Below, piece after piece: positions 30,024 through 38,526 of a stretch of DNA of 64,000 nt. Within the stretch, counting starts at the first letter, position 1. Every line of letters starts with the position of its first letter. The notes under the pieces were generated by a model. It was not told the origin of the DNA, made no database searches, and saw nothing but the letters and a program-made list of their open reading frames with translations. The stretch is taken from contig NZ_JVNU01000021.1 of the NCBI RefSeq assembly GCF_001071995.1, positions 20,929 to 84,928 of the forward strand, in the 5' to 3' direction. The DNA is from Streptococcus sp. 263_SSPC (lineage in GTDB: Bacteria; Bacillota; Bacilli; Lactobacillales; Aerococcaceae). Position numbers and translations under genes: made by a program.

Positions 30024-31319
30024 TTATTGATTCCACGCTGCATCAAATTGTGCTTTAGAATCTTGGATTAATTGATCTACATTGCCGTTTTGAGTTGTAA
30101 AGATTTTTTCTAAAATCGTACGAACTTCCGCGTATGCAGGGTCAGAGTTTTCAACTACAGGAATTGAGAATAAATTCTTAGTAGCTTCGCCTAAAATTGC
30201 AGGAACTTTAGAGTTTGATTTCTTGTATTCATCTTTTTCTAACACTGAAGCAACTGTTGGCATGTAACCAGTTTGTTGTGCCCAGTATAATTGAGATTCA
30301 GCTGAAGATAAGAATTTCAAGTATAAGAATGCTGCAGTACGTTGTTCTTCAGTTGTAGAACCTTCGAACATGTAAATGTCAGTACCTTGTTGTAAGTTGA
30401 ATTTCTCAGGACGAACTGCTACTCCGTATTCGAAACCAGCTTCTTTAGCGCCTTTAGCTACGAATGATTCACCAGCTGTTGAACCAACATACATAGCCAC
30501 TTTTTTGTTTTGGAATGGTGCTGATAAGTATTTATCTGAACCAGCTACACGGAAGTATCCATCTTTAATTCCGTCTGCATAGTATTTAACAACTTCTTTT
30601 GAAGCGTCACTTGCGAAGTCTAATTCTTTAGTGAAGTCAATGCCTTTGTTCTTCATACCAATTGCATAGTAGTTGTTTAATGAGTCGAAACCAGCACCAA
30701 CAACTTCGTGGTTAGATTTTTCGTAAATTGTTTTAGCTGCTTCTTTTAATTCATCTAAAGTAGTTGGAACTTTAACACCGTATTGTTTCAAGATATCTGC
30801 ATTGTAGAATAATACTTCTGTAGATTTGTTGAATGGGATACCGTATTGTACTCCTTTGATTTTAGCACCTTCCATTAAGTCTGAACGGATTTCTTCACCT
30901 TTCTTGAATCCGATTGTTTCATTTTCAATGTATGGTTTGAAGTCTACCAATGTATCTTGCTCAGCAGCATTGAATAACCAGTTAGGATATGCTTGAGTGA
31001 TTGTTGGTAAATCTTTTGGTGAAGTTAAAGTTGAGTTAATTTTAGCTTGTAAATCTTTGTATGAAGATTGGTTTTGTAACTCTACTTTGATATTTGGGTT
31101 AGCTTTCATAAAGTCATCTGTTAATTTTTGAAGAGCTTTTTCAAGCTGACCGTTCATGGCATGCCAGAAAGTGATTGTAGTTTCTGATTTAACCTCTGTT
31201 ACGATGTCTTTTTTAGTTTCAGCTTGTTGTGAGCTGTTTGATGAGTTAGCTCCACATGCTGTTAACGCCACAACTGATGCTGTTGCTAGTGTCGCTTTTA
31301 CTAAAGATTTGAATTTCAT
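30024..31319 (-). CDS. ugpB: Extracellular solute-binding lipoprotein (family 1, UgpB-like)
   Basis: 431 residues with lipoprotein signal LTACG and lipidation at Cys22, so it is anchored outside the membrane. After a Ser/Gln linker, TTITFWHAMNGQLEKALQKL and GIPFNKSTEVLFYNADIL are typical of glycerol-3-phosphate/sugar binding proteins; YMPTVASV lies near the C-terminus. It is the last gene of an ATPase-permease-permease-hydrolase-binding protein operon. Glycerol-3-phosphate or a glycerophosphodiester is the best guess for the ligand; an oligosaccharide is possible. Confidence 0.75.
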   Translation of the reverse strand: MKFKSLVKATLATASVVALTACGANSSNSSQQAETKKDIVTEVKSETTITFWHAMNGQLEKALQKLTDDFMKANPNIKVELQNQSSYKDLQAKINSTLTSPKDLPTITQAYPNWLFNAAEQDTLVDFKPYIENETIGFKKGEEIRSDLMEGAKIKGVQYGIPFNKSTEVLFYNADILKQYGVKVPTTLDELKEAAKTIYEKSNHEVVGAGFDSLNNYYAIGMKNKGIDFTKELDFASDASKEVVKYYADGIKDGYFRVAGSDKYLSAPFQNKKVAMYVGSTAGESFVAKGAKEAGFEYGVAVRPEKFNLQQGTDIYMFEGSTTEEQRTAAFLYLKFLSSAESQLYWAQQTGYMPTVASVLEKDEYKKSNSKVPAILGEATKNLFSIPVVENSDPAYAEVRTILEKIFTTQNGNVDQLIQDSKAQFDAAWNQ

Positions 31320-31346
31320 TTTTCTTCTCCTTTTGTTATATAGTTT

Positions 31347-32639
31347 TTACAACACAATTTTTTCGCCGCGATACGGCAATATTCTGTCACCATACGGATT
31401 TACCAGAAGTTCTGGTTTTAACGTATGAATTGGAACCAAACATTTAGGCTCGATCATCGCAATAATGCGGTCTAAGTCGTCCGGTTTTGCGTGACCTGAG
31501 CAAGCTAGGCGTACAAACTCAATATGTTTTTCCGCCAATAAATCAAGAAACGGTTGATAGTTCGGATCAAAGTCCCCGAGAGGCTGTGCATCGCTGTGGA
31601 TGTATAAGCTTCCTTCTTGCAAACGTTCGAAATGATCGACTGCTTGCCATAGATACTTCGAAGTATCCTCTAACAACGTTTGATATGAAATTTCTAAAGT
31701 AGGATCAAGTTCGTCGAGTTTTGGAGCTCCTTCTCTATAGTAGTAATGAGCTTCTTTTTGGAAGACTTCTTTAAGAAGTGCCGCCATCGTTGCTTCTAAA
31801 ACAACAGTACGGCTTGTTCCTTCGACGATTTTTTCAAAACGACGGACATTTGCTGGATAACCATTAAAGGTAATTTGTCGATTTGGATTTTCTTGTTCGA
31901 GGCGAGCGATATGACGAATCACATCTTCCTCGTTTTCAGGTTTGATTTCGTCTTCAACCTCTTTTCGGTCCCCAAAGCTAATCGATACACCTTCCATCAT
32001 TAAAAGGTCGGTATGTTTTGCCTTCTTACAAAATTCGATTGTGTCTTCGGCATTATGACCGTGAAGTCGTAAGTCCCCTGTATACGTAATATGATGACCA
32101 GGAGTTTTGATGATTAAAGCAGCAGCCCCATACGCGTCATGGTCGACACGCACGATTTCTACTTCGATTTCTCCAACCTTAATCACGTCTCCAGCATCTA
32201 ACCCAATCATGTCTCTTGTAAATGCATCGTCTTCAAACGGCGATGGTAGTAAGAACACGCCATTGCGGTTAAGCGAATTTACAATCATTTTTGTTTCCTT
32301 CAATGTATATAAAGGAATGTTTGGGTCTAAATAATTCAACATTCTTGTATGGTCCAAATGCGCATGTGAGATAAAGACCGCCGTGTTGGCATAGTCTTTA
32401 TCTTCATCCCCTTCATATTTGTAAGGGATACGTGCATCATACATATTTTTTAAATGTGGAATCACTTTATGATCAGTGAGTGTTTGCACCGATTCATCGG
32501 GCAATTCTAATTCTGGTAAAAACTCAGTCCCGAAGTCGAAGAAGATATGGCTATCTTTGTAAGCAACTTCGATGACCGTTCCACCGATTGTTAAAATGCC
32601 GCTATGAAAGGTAATCCTTGTTTTATCCTTTGATACCAT
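31347..32639 (-). CDS. RNase J-like metallo-beta-lactamase-fold hydrolase in the Ugp operon
   Basis: 430 residues. The metal site HAHLDH is at 92-97, TYTGDLRLHGH supplies further ligands, and SGHAKPDDLDRII with PIHT matches the beta-CASP/RNase J group. NGYPANVRRFEKI sits where the beta-CASP insert begins. The domain order is thus RNase J-like, but the protein is shorter than RNase J1/J2 (about 555 residues) and lacks the C-terminal dimerisation domain. It overlaps the permease gene upstream by 17 bp, so it is a true operon member. It may process the transported phosphodiester, or act on nucleic acid; neither is shown. Confidence 0.8.
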   Translation of the reverse strand: MVSKDKTRITFHSGILTIGGTVIEVAYKDSHIFFDFGTEFLPELELPDESVQTLTDHKVIPHLKNMYDARIPYKYEGDEDKDYANTAVFISHAHLDHTRMLNYLDPNIPLYTLKETKMIVNSLNRNGVFLLPSPFEDDAFTRDMIGLDAGDVIKVGEIEVEIVRVDHDAYGAAALIIKTPGHHITYTGDLRLHGHNAEDTIEFCKKAKHTDLLMMEGVSISFGDRKEVEDEIKPENEEDVIRHIARLEQENPNRQITFNGYPANVRRFEKIVEGTSRTVVLEATMAALLKEVFQKEAHYYYREGAPKLDELDPTLEISYQTLLEDTSKYLWQAVDHFERLQEGSLYIHSDAQPLGDFDPNYQPFLDLLAEKHIEFVRLACSGHAKPDDLDRIIAMIEPKCLVPIHTLKPELLVNPYGDRILPYRGEKIVL

Positions 32640-33441
32640 TCTTCGCTACCCCTCTAATAATTTCTTTTCTGAATACGAAGTAAATTAACAGAATTGGGAT
32701 AACCGTTAAAGTTGCTGCGGCCATTTGTAAGTGAACATCACTTCCGGCTTCTGTCGTGAAGGCAGAAAGTCCGTTGTTTAATAGACGGAATTCTTTCGTG
32801 TTTGTAACCAATAATGGCCATAGGAATGAATTCCAGCTTTGGATGAATGTTAAAATCCCTACTGTTACCAATGCTGGTTTACACATTGGCACTAAAATGC
32901 GGCGGATGTATTCTAAATCACTCGCACCATCAATTTTAGCAGCTTTGTAGAATGTACTTGGGATTCCTTTTAAGTACCCGTTCAAGTAGTAAATATAGAA
33001 GATACTTGTTAAGAACGGAATGATTAACGCTACATAAGTGTTTAATAACCCTAATTGAGCGATTGTTTGGTAGTTTGTAAAGATGATTGATTCGTAAGGA
33101 ACCATTAATAGAGAAACTAAAATCATCATGACAATGTTTTTCCCTTTGAACTGTAAGCTTGTTACAGCAAAGGCAGCTAGTAATGAAGTAATTACTGTTG
33201 CCACTGTTGTAAATAGAGACACGAATAATGTGTTTCCGAAGTAACGTAAGAATGGCGCACGGCTAAATACTTCTAAATAGTTACTAAATTTGAATGAACT
33301 TGGGATGAATGACGGTGGAATGCTTGTTGCTTCCGCGTATGTCATTAACCCTGTCATTACCATGTAAATAAATGGGAATACTGTAATCAACGCTAAGAAA
33401 ATTAAAAGCGCGATTGAAAAACCGTTAAATACTTTTTTCAT
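32623..33441 (-). CDS. ugpE: ABC sugar/glycerol-phosphate permease (UgpE/MalG type)
   Basis: 272 residues, six membrane segments. The EAA loop reads KAAKIDGASDLEYIRRILVP, where the ATPase docks. The inner-membrane half pairs with the permease encoded 4 bp upstream. The end overlaps the metallo-hydrolase start. AAGAAG-type ribosome site. Confidence 0.85.
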   Translation of the reverse strand: MKKVFNGFSIALLIFLALITVFPFIYMVMTGLMTYAEATSIPPSFIPSSFKFSNYLEVFSRAPFLRYFGNTLFVSLFTTVATVITSLLAAFAVTSLQFKGKNIVMMILVSLLMVPYESIIFTNYQTIAQLGLLNTYVALIIPFLTSIFYIYYLNGYLKGIPSTFYKAAKIDGASDLEYIRRILVPMCKPALVTVGILTFIQSWNSFLWPLLVTNTKEFRLLNNGLSAFTTEAGSDVHLQMAAATLTVIPILLIYFVFRKEIIRGVAKNGIKG

Positions 33442-33445
33442 CTTC

Positions 33446-34321
33446 TTATCCCTCCGCCTTTCTCAAGAATTTGTTTTGGAGGAATGTTGCAAAAAGAATG
33501 ATTGCAAACAAGATTACAGTTGCTGCCATGGCAACCCCTGGTCTTCCTGCCACATGGAACTTGTCGTAAATATAGTACACAGCTGTTGTTGCTGAGTTCG
33601 CTGGACCAGCAGTTCCGCCAAATAATGCGTACACTTGTGTATACACTTTGAATGCCCCGATTAAGTTAACCGTTGAAAGGAAGGCAATTGTTGGAACTAA
33701 TTGCGGGAATGTAATACGCCAGAAGATTTCACGGTCTGTCGCACCAAACATTTTCGCAATTTTGAAGTGCTCAGGATCAATATTACGCAATCCTGCTAAG
33801 AGGATGATGATATTGAACGCTAAACTTGTCCAAACCCCGAAAATAATCAATGTTGGCATACTCATGTTAACGTTATCCAACCAGTTCACAGCTGGAATAC
33901 CAATCAAGCCAAGGAAGAAGTTGATAATTCCGTAGTCCCCATTGAAGAAGTAACGGAACACAATCCCGATAGCGATTGTACTTGTAACGTAAGGCATGAA
34001 GAAGATTGTTTCGAAGAAGCTTTTACGTTTAATCTTCTCGAAAATAATCCATGCAATGATGACTGAGATTAATAACGCTACTGGCACTACTGCGAATGCA
34101 TACAGTGCTGTGTTGAGTAACGCTTTATGGAATACAGGGTCCGCAATTACTTTTTGGTAGTTGTCTAAACCTGTGTATTGTAATTTTAATAGTGACCCTT
34201 TTTGGAAACTCATCCAGAACGAACGAAGTAATGGATAAATGTTAAAGAGAAGAATCACTCCTAAAGATGGAAGAAGGAATAACCAAGCTTTAGGTTGGTT
34301 CTCTGGGTTATATTTTCTCAT
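33446..34321 (-). CDS. ugpA: ABC sugar/glycerol-phosphate permease (UgpA/MalF type)
   Basis: 291 residues, six membrane segments, opening with QPKAWLFLLPSLGVILLFNI. The EAA loop reads FKIAKMFGATDREIFWRITF. It forms the channel with the UgpE-like partner. Its start abuts the ATPase gene stop (shared base at 34321), so translation is coupled. Confidence 0.85.
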   Translation of the reverse strand: MRKYNPENQPKAWLFLLPSLGVILLFNIYPLLRSFWMSFQKGSLLKLQYTGLDNYQKVIADPVFHKALLNTALYAFAVVPVALLISVIIAWIIFEKIKRKSFFETIFFMPYVTSTIAIGIVFRYFFNGDYGIINFFLGLIGIPAVNWLDNVNMSMPTLIIFGVWTSLAFNIIILLAGLRNIDPEHFKIAKMFGATDREIFWRITFPQLVPTIAFLSTVNLIGAFKVYTQVYALFGGTAGPANSATTAVYYIYDKFHVAGRPGVAMAATVILFAIILFATFLQNKFLRKAEG

Positions 34322-35400
34322 TAGTAAACACGCGCTCCATCTTTATCGAATAAGAAGATTTTGTGTTTTAGTAATTGGAATGAAAGTGTGTCTCCTTCTT
34401 CAATCTTATGTTCCACACTTACAATTGATTTCAAGAATTGTTCGCCTAATGGGAAGTGAAGAATACGTTCACGTCCGATTAATTCTACGCCACTAATAGT
34501 TGTTGAGAATAGCCCTTGTTCACCTTCAGCTACTGGAACCACGTCTTCAGGACGCATTCCTAAGTAGTAGTGACCATCCGCTAATTCTTGACGTTTGCGG
34601 TCTTGTGATAATTCAGAAGTTGGTAAGTTAAATGCTGGGTGAGTAATCACGCCGTCTTTAATGTCCACTTCTGTAATGTTGATGATTGGGTTACCGATGA
34701 ATTTCGCAACGAATAAGTTACTTGGTTCTAGGTATAAGTTTTGTGGGTCATCATGTTGTTGAATGTACCCTTCGTTTAAAAGAATGATTTTATCTGAGAT
34801 TGATAAAGCTTCTTCTTGGTCGTGCGTTACGAAGATTGTTGTGATTCCTACTTCTTTTACAAGACGACGGATTTCTTCACGGATTTTCAAACGTAAACGA
34901 GCGTCCAAGTTACTTAATGGTTCATCAAGTAGAAGCACTTCAGGTTTTTGAACAAGCGCACGAGTGATCGCCACACGTTGTTGTTGCCCCCCTGATAAAG
35001 TACCAGGTTTTTTACCTGCAAGCTCTTCAATATTTGTTAATTGCATATATTCTTCTGCAATCTTTTGAGCTTCTTCTTTAGAGATTTTGTTTTTACCAAC
35101 TGTTAGTGGGAACATGATGTTCTCTAACACTGTCATATGCGGGTATAACGCATAGTTTTGGAATACGAATCCAATGTTACGGTCTTTAGGTTCTGTCGTA
35201 ACAACTGAATTTCCTTTAAATTGGATGTCTCCTCCTGTTGGTGTTAATAATCCTGCGATTAAATTTAAAATTGTTGATTTCCCACAACCACTAGGTCCTA
35301 GTAAACAAACTAAGTCCCCTTGTTCAATTGAGAAATTTACTGACTTTAATGCTTCAAAGCCGTTATCGAATACTTTGTTTAAGTCAATAACATCGATCAT
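34321..35400 (-). CDS. ugpC: ABC transporter ATPase (UgpC/MsmK type)
   Basis: 359 residues. Walker A GPSGCGKST at 35-43, signature LSGGQQQR at 135-142, Walker B VLLLDEPLSNLDA, H-loop FVTHDQEEAL. The C-terminal 120 residues form the OB-like regulatory domain of the CUT1 family (YYLGMRPEDVVPV). It is the first gene of the operon, with GGAGG before the ATG and a promoter just upstream. Such ATPases can serve several sugar transporters. Confidence 0.88.
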   Translation of the reverse strand: MIDVIDLNKVFDNGFEALKSVNFSIEQGDLVCLLGPSGCGKSTILNLIAGLLTPTGGDIQFKGNSVVTTEPKDRNIGFVFQNYALYPHMTVLENIMFPLTVGKNKISKEEAQKIAEEYMQLTNIEELAGKKPGTLSGGQQQRVAITRALVQKPEVLLLDEPLSNLDARLRLKIREEIRRLVKEVGITTIFVTHDQEEALSISDKIILLNEGYIQQHDDPQNLYLEPSNLFVAKFIGNPIINITEVDIKDGVITHPAFNLPTSELSQDRKRQELADGHYYLGMRPEDVVPVAEGEQGLFSTTISGVELIGRERILHFPLGEQFLKSIVSVEHKIEEGDTLSFQLLKHKIFLFDKDGARVY

Positions 35401-35437
35401 GACGAATCCTCCAGTTTCTTTTACTTCAATACATTCT

Positions 35438-35466
35438 ATTCTACCATGTTTTTTAGAAACTGAAAA
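35438..35466 (-). promoter_or_regulatory. Promoter of the Ugp-like operon
   Basis: On the minus strand, TTTTCA (35461-35466) and TAGAAT (35438-35443) are 17 bp apart, 38 bp upstream of ugpC. Confidence 0.55.
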
Positions 35467-35523
35467 CTGAAAAAGTAAAATTTATGAAAGCTTTTTATTG
35501 TAGACAGTTATCCCGTTTCTGAG

Positions 35524-35558
35524 CACAAAAAAAGGACGAGAAAACCTCGTCCTTTTTA
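35524..35558. terminator. Terminator downstream of the first Bce-type permease
   Basis: An AAAAGGACGAG stem with an aaaacc loop has A-runs and T-runs on its two sides, so it works in either direction. A second, weaker hairpin built on CACAAACC/GGTTTGTG lies between it and the permease stop (about 35576-35624). Confidence 0.88.
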
Positions 35559-35636
35559 CGATTTTTATAACGTGCACAAACCCCTTTAGAGTGCGGTTTT
35601 GCATCTTAAAACTCCACGGTTTGTGAACAAAATCTA

Positions 35637-37598
35637 TTAACGTTTAATAATTTTATAGTAACTACGAGACGTGATTTGGTACACGATGAGATAAACCACT
35701 ACGAAGATAGCTCCAATCACAATTGTCGCGTTTAGCGTTACGTTACCGTCAACCCCGAAGAGCTGAATAATCTTACGATACATCTTGAAGGCAAATGCGG
35801 TATGGATAAACGCTGTAACCAGTGGTAAGAAGAACACAATTAACACTTGACGATTGATGGATTTCTTAATGGTCTTTTGATCGATACCGAGTTTTTGTAG
35901 GATAACGAAACGGTCACGATCTTCGTATCCTTCAGAAATTTGTTTGTAGTAAATGACAAGGACCGCTCCGATGAAGAACGCGACGGAAAGAAGTGCCCCA
36001 ACAAAGAGTAAACTTCCCATAAATCCGTAGATGTCTTTAGCCGCATCCTCTCTACTTCCAACCGTGATGAAATCGTCATTGCTTACTTCAAGCACGTTAG
36101 CGTAAGCCTCAAACTCTTCTGTTTTACCCTGAATGTCTGTCGATGTATTCCACAATGCGTAATAGAATCCACGGCCAAGTTTACCGTCGATCATCTTTGA
36201 CGGATCCTTTACAACGGCTACATAAACGTTATCTGCAACATATGGCAATTGTGGTAATTTTTCTTTAAAGCCTGTGCTGTCCATCATCTCTTTGACTTGA
36301 AGTGTTAATTGTCCGTTCACGCGGATAGCCGAAACATTTTTATCGTCACCTTTGACCAGTCCAAGAACGGCTTCATTGTCACTTGGCTTGTAATTCGTCC
36401 CAAAGATACGATTGTAATCTTCCGCAGAAAGGAAAGTAATGAACGCAGCTGGGCTATCTCCTGGATAGACTCCCTCGATGTCAACTCCGCCCTCCATACT
36501 TTTTGCGGCACGAAGCACGCTGAGGTAATTCATTTCATTGGTTACATTGCCTTTCGATTGCGCCTTGATCTTACTAATTTGTTCTGAAAGTTGCGGAATC
36601 GTAGAGGAATCTTCGACAAATGCCGTTGCCGAATAATCTGTTGGATAGCTTTTCTTCAATAAATCGGCTGTCCCTGTTTGCAAGGCGACCGTTGTGGCCA
36701 ATGTGACAAGCACCATCGTTGATAAAATACAAATACTTGCAAGACCCGCCGCATTTTTACGCATACGGAATTTTAAATTAGAAATCGAAATAAAATTCGT
36801 TGGTTGATAAAAGAGACGTTTGTGCTTTTGTAAAAGCGAAAGAAGCGCAATCGACCCTGCATCAAATAAAATATACGTTGCTAAAACAACTAATAGGACC
36901 GCTACGAAGAAGGAATATAGCGCTGCAACAGGTGCTTCAATCGTTTGCGACATATAATACGCGCCCCCAAGAAGCCCTGCACCAATGAGTGCGCGAAGAA
37001 GGATAAAGCGCCCCTTCGTTTCTCCTTTTTTCTTCTCAGAAAGCATTTCTAATGGACGACTCATGTACATCTTTGTCGCATTTAAGAAGAAGACAACTCC
37101 GAAAATAAACGCCATCGAAATCAGTACAAAACCGACGCTACCGAGTTGCATCGAATACTCTATGCCGATTGGAATTCGAATGAGCTTCAATAAAACGGCA
37201 AACGAGAAACGATGGAACACGATTCCAAGCACAACCCCTAGCCCCACGCTGACCACTGAGAATAGAAGCAATTCAATGAAACTCAACAACTGAATGTTTT
37301 TTCGGTCAAGTCCTAGGATGCTATATAAGCCGTATTCTTTTAATCGATTTTTCGTCACGAAGGCATTCGCATAAAGAATCGTTAAGAGTGCCACGAGCTG
37401 AACCACGATGACTCCAAAGCCCAATGTTTGCGCAATGGCTCCCCCTCCGCGAAGAGTGGAAAGCTCTGGCATCGCAGATAAGGCGTGCGTGATATAGAGA
37501 ATCATCGTTACCATAATGGTCGTCAGTGCATACGGCAAATATAATGAATGATTCTTTTTTAGATTCGATGTTGCCATCGAAAAAATGAGTTTAAACAT
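35637..37598 (-). CDS. bceB: Bce-type ABC permease, module 1
   Basis: 653 residues with ten predicted membrane segments and one large outer domain (about residues 310-520) between segments 7 and 8, the BceB layout used to sense and detach antimicrobial peptides such as bacitracin. The final ~130 residues (FVILQKLGIDQKTIKKSINR onward) are almost identical to module 2, while the outer domain is strongly diverged. The ATG at 37598 follows GAGGTG and overlaps the ATPase stop by 8 bp; the GTG three codons earlier is part of the ribosome site. Confidence 0.88.
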   Translation of the reverse strand: MFKLIFSMATSNLKKNHSLYLPYALTTIMVTMILYITHALSAMPELSTLRGGGAIAQTLGFGVIVVQLVALLTILYANAFVTKNRLKEYGLYSILGLDRKNIQLLSFIELLLFSVVSVGLGVVLGIVFHRFSFAVLLKLIRIPIGIEYSMQLGSVGFVLISMAFIFGVVFFLNATKMYMSRPLEMLSEKKKGETKGRFILLRALIGAGLLGGAYYMSQTIEAPVAALYSFFVAVLLVVLATYILFDAGSIALLSLLQKHKRLFYQPTNFISISNLKFRMRKNAAGLASICILSTMVLVTLATTVALQTGTADLLKKSYPTDYSATAFVEDSSTIPQLSEQISKIKAQSKGNVTNEMNYLSVLRAAKSMEGGVDIEGVYPGDSPAAFITFLSAEDYNRIFGTNYKPSDNEAVLGLVKGDDKNVSAIRVNGQLTLQVKEMMDSTGFKEKLPQLPYVADNVYVAVVKDPSKMIDGKLGRGFYYALWNTSTDIQGKTEEFEAYANVLEVSNDDFITVGSREDAAKDIYGFMGSLLFVGALLSVAFFIGAVLVIYYKQISEGYEDRDRFVILQKLGIDQKTIKKSINRQVLIVFFLPLVTAFIHTAFAFKMYRKIIQLFGVDGNVTLNATIVIGAIFVVVYLIVYQITSRSYYKIIKR

Positions 37599-38358
37599 GG
37601 ATTTCACCTCTATTTGCCATCGCAGTTAATGTTTCTGAGATCAACTCGAACATTTGTTGATCACTTCTTCCTTCACGGTACAATTGATTATAAATCAAGC
37701 CGTCTTTAATGAAAAGAACTCGTTTGGCACGACTTGCAGCAACCGTACTGTGCGTTACCATTAAAATCGTTTGTCCGTTTTGATTAATCTTATCAAATAA
37801 ATCTAATGTGTTGCTGGCTGATTTTGAGTCCAACGCCCCTGTTGGTTCATCGGCTAACAGTAGGCTTGGGTCTGTAATCATCGCACGGCCAATCGCCACA
37901 CGTTGTTGTTGCCCACCTGAGAGTTCATAAGGATATTTCTTCAGTAAATCTTTAATCCCTAGCATTTGCGCAATCGGTTCGACCTTTTGCTTCATTTCTG
38001 AAATCGGACGACGAGCGAGTACGAGCGGCAACACCATATTATCATAGACCGATAAAGTCTCTAATAAGTTGAAATCTTGGAACACGAACCCTAAATGGTC
38101 GCGACGGAATTCTGTAAGAACTTTAGCGGAGATATTTTGAATATTTTCTCCGTTTAAAAAGACAGAACCAGCAGTTGGACGATCAAGAGTCGCTAAGATA
38201 TTTAGAAGAGTTGTTTTCCCTGAACCCGATTCCCCCATCACGGCTACGTATTCGCCTTCTTCAACCGAGAAGCTGATGTCTTTGAGCGCCGTCACTTCCG
38301 CAGCCCCAAAGCGTGTTTGATATTTCTTTTGTAAATGTTGTACATCTAATAATGTCAT
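37591..38358 (-). CDS. bceA: Bce-type ABC ATPase, module 1
   Basis: 255 residues. Walker A GESGSGKT at 42-49, Q-loop [17 protein letters not shown], signature [15 protein letters not shown], Walker [14 protein letters not shown]-loop MVTHS. The LETLSVYDN and [11 protein letters not shown] wording is typical of the peptide-detoxification/LolD-like clade. It is nearly identical to the module 2 ATPase. AAGGGTG precedes the ATG at 38358. It overlaps its permease. Confidence 0.92.
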   Translation of the reverse strand: MTLLDVQHLQKKYQTRFGAAEVTALKDISFSVEEGEYVAVMGESGSGKTTLLNILATLDRPTAGSVFLNGENIQNISAKVLTEFRRDHLGFVFQDFNLLETLSVYDNMVLPLVLARRPISEMKQKVEPIAQMLGIKDLLKKYPYELSGGQQQRVAIGRAMITDPSLLLADEPTGALDSKSASNTLDLFDKINQNGQTILMVTHSTVAASRAKRVLFIKDGLIYNQLYREGRSDQQMFELISETLTAMANRGEIHV

Positions 38359-38476
38359 TGTTTTCACCCTTTACTTTCATTTGTTGACCTTAGTATAGTC
38401 CACTCATAAAGGGAAATCATGACACTATCCTATCATTTTATCCCCATTTCTTACATTTTTGTCACTTTGGAAAAAA

Positions 38477-38512
38477 GCACATAAAAAGAGGCTTCGCACG
38501 GAAACCTCTTTT
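38477..38512 (-). terminator. Intrinsic terminator of Bce module 2
   Basis: An AAAAGAGG stem (about 38484-38491 with 38505-38512) is followed by UUUUU on the minus strand, 15 bp past the module 2 permease stop. It separates the two modules into two transcripts. Confidence 0.85.
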
Positions 38513-38526
38513 GGAGTTGTAGTTGA

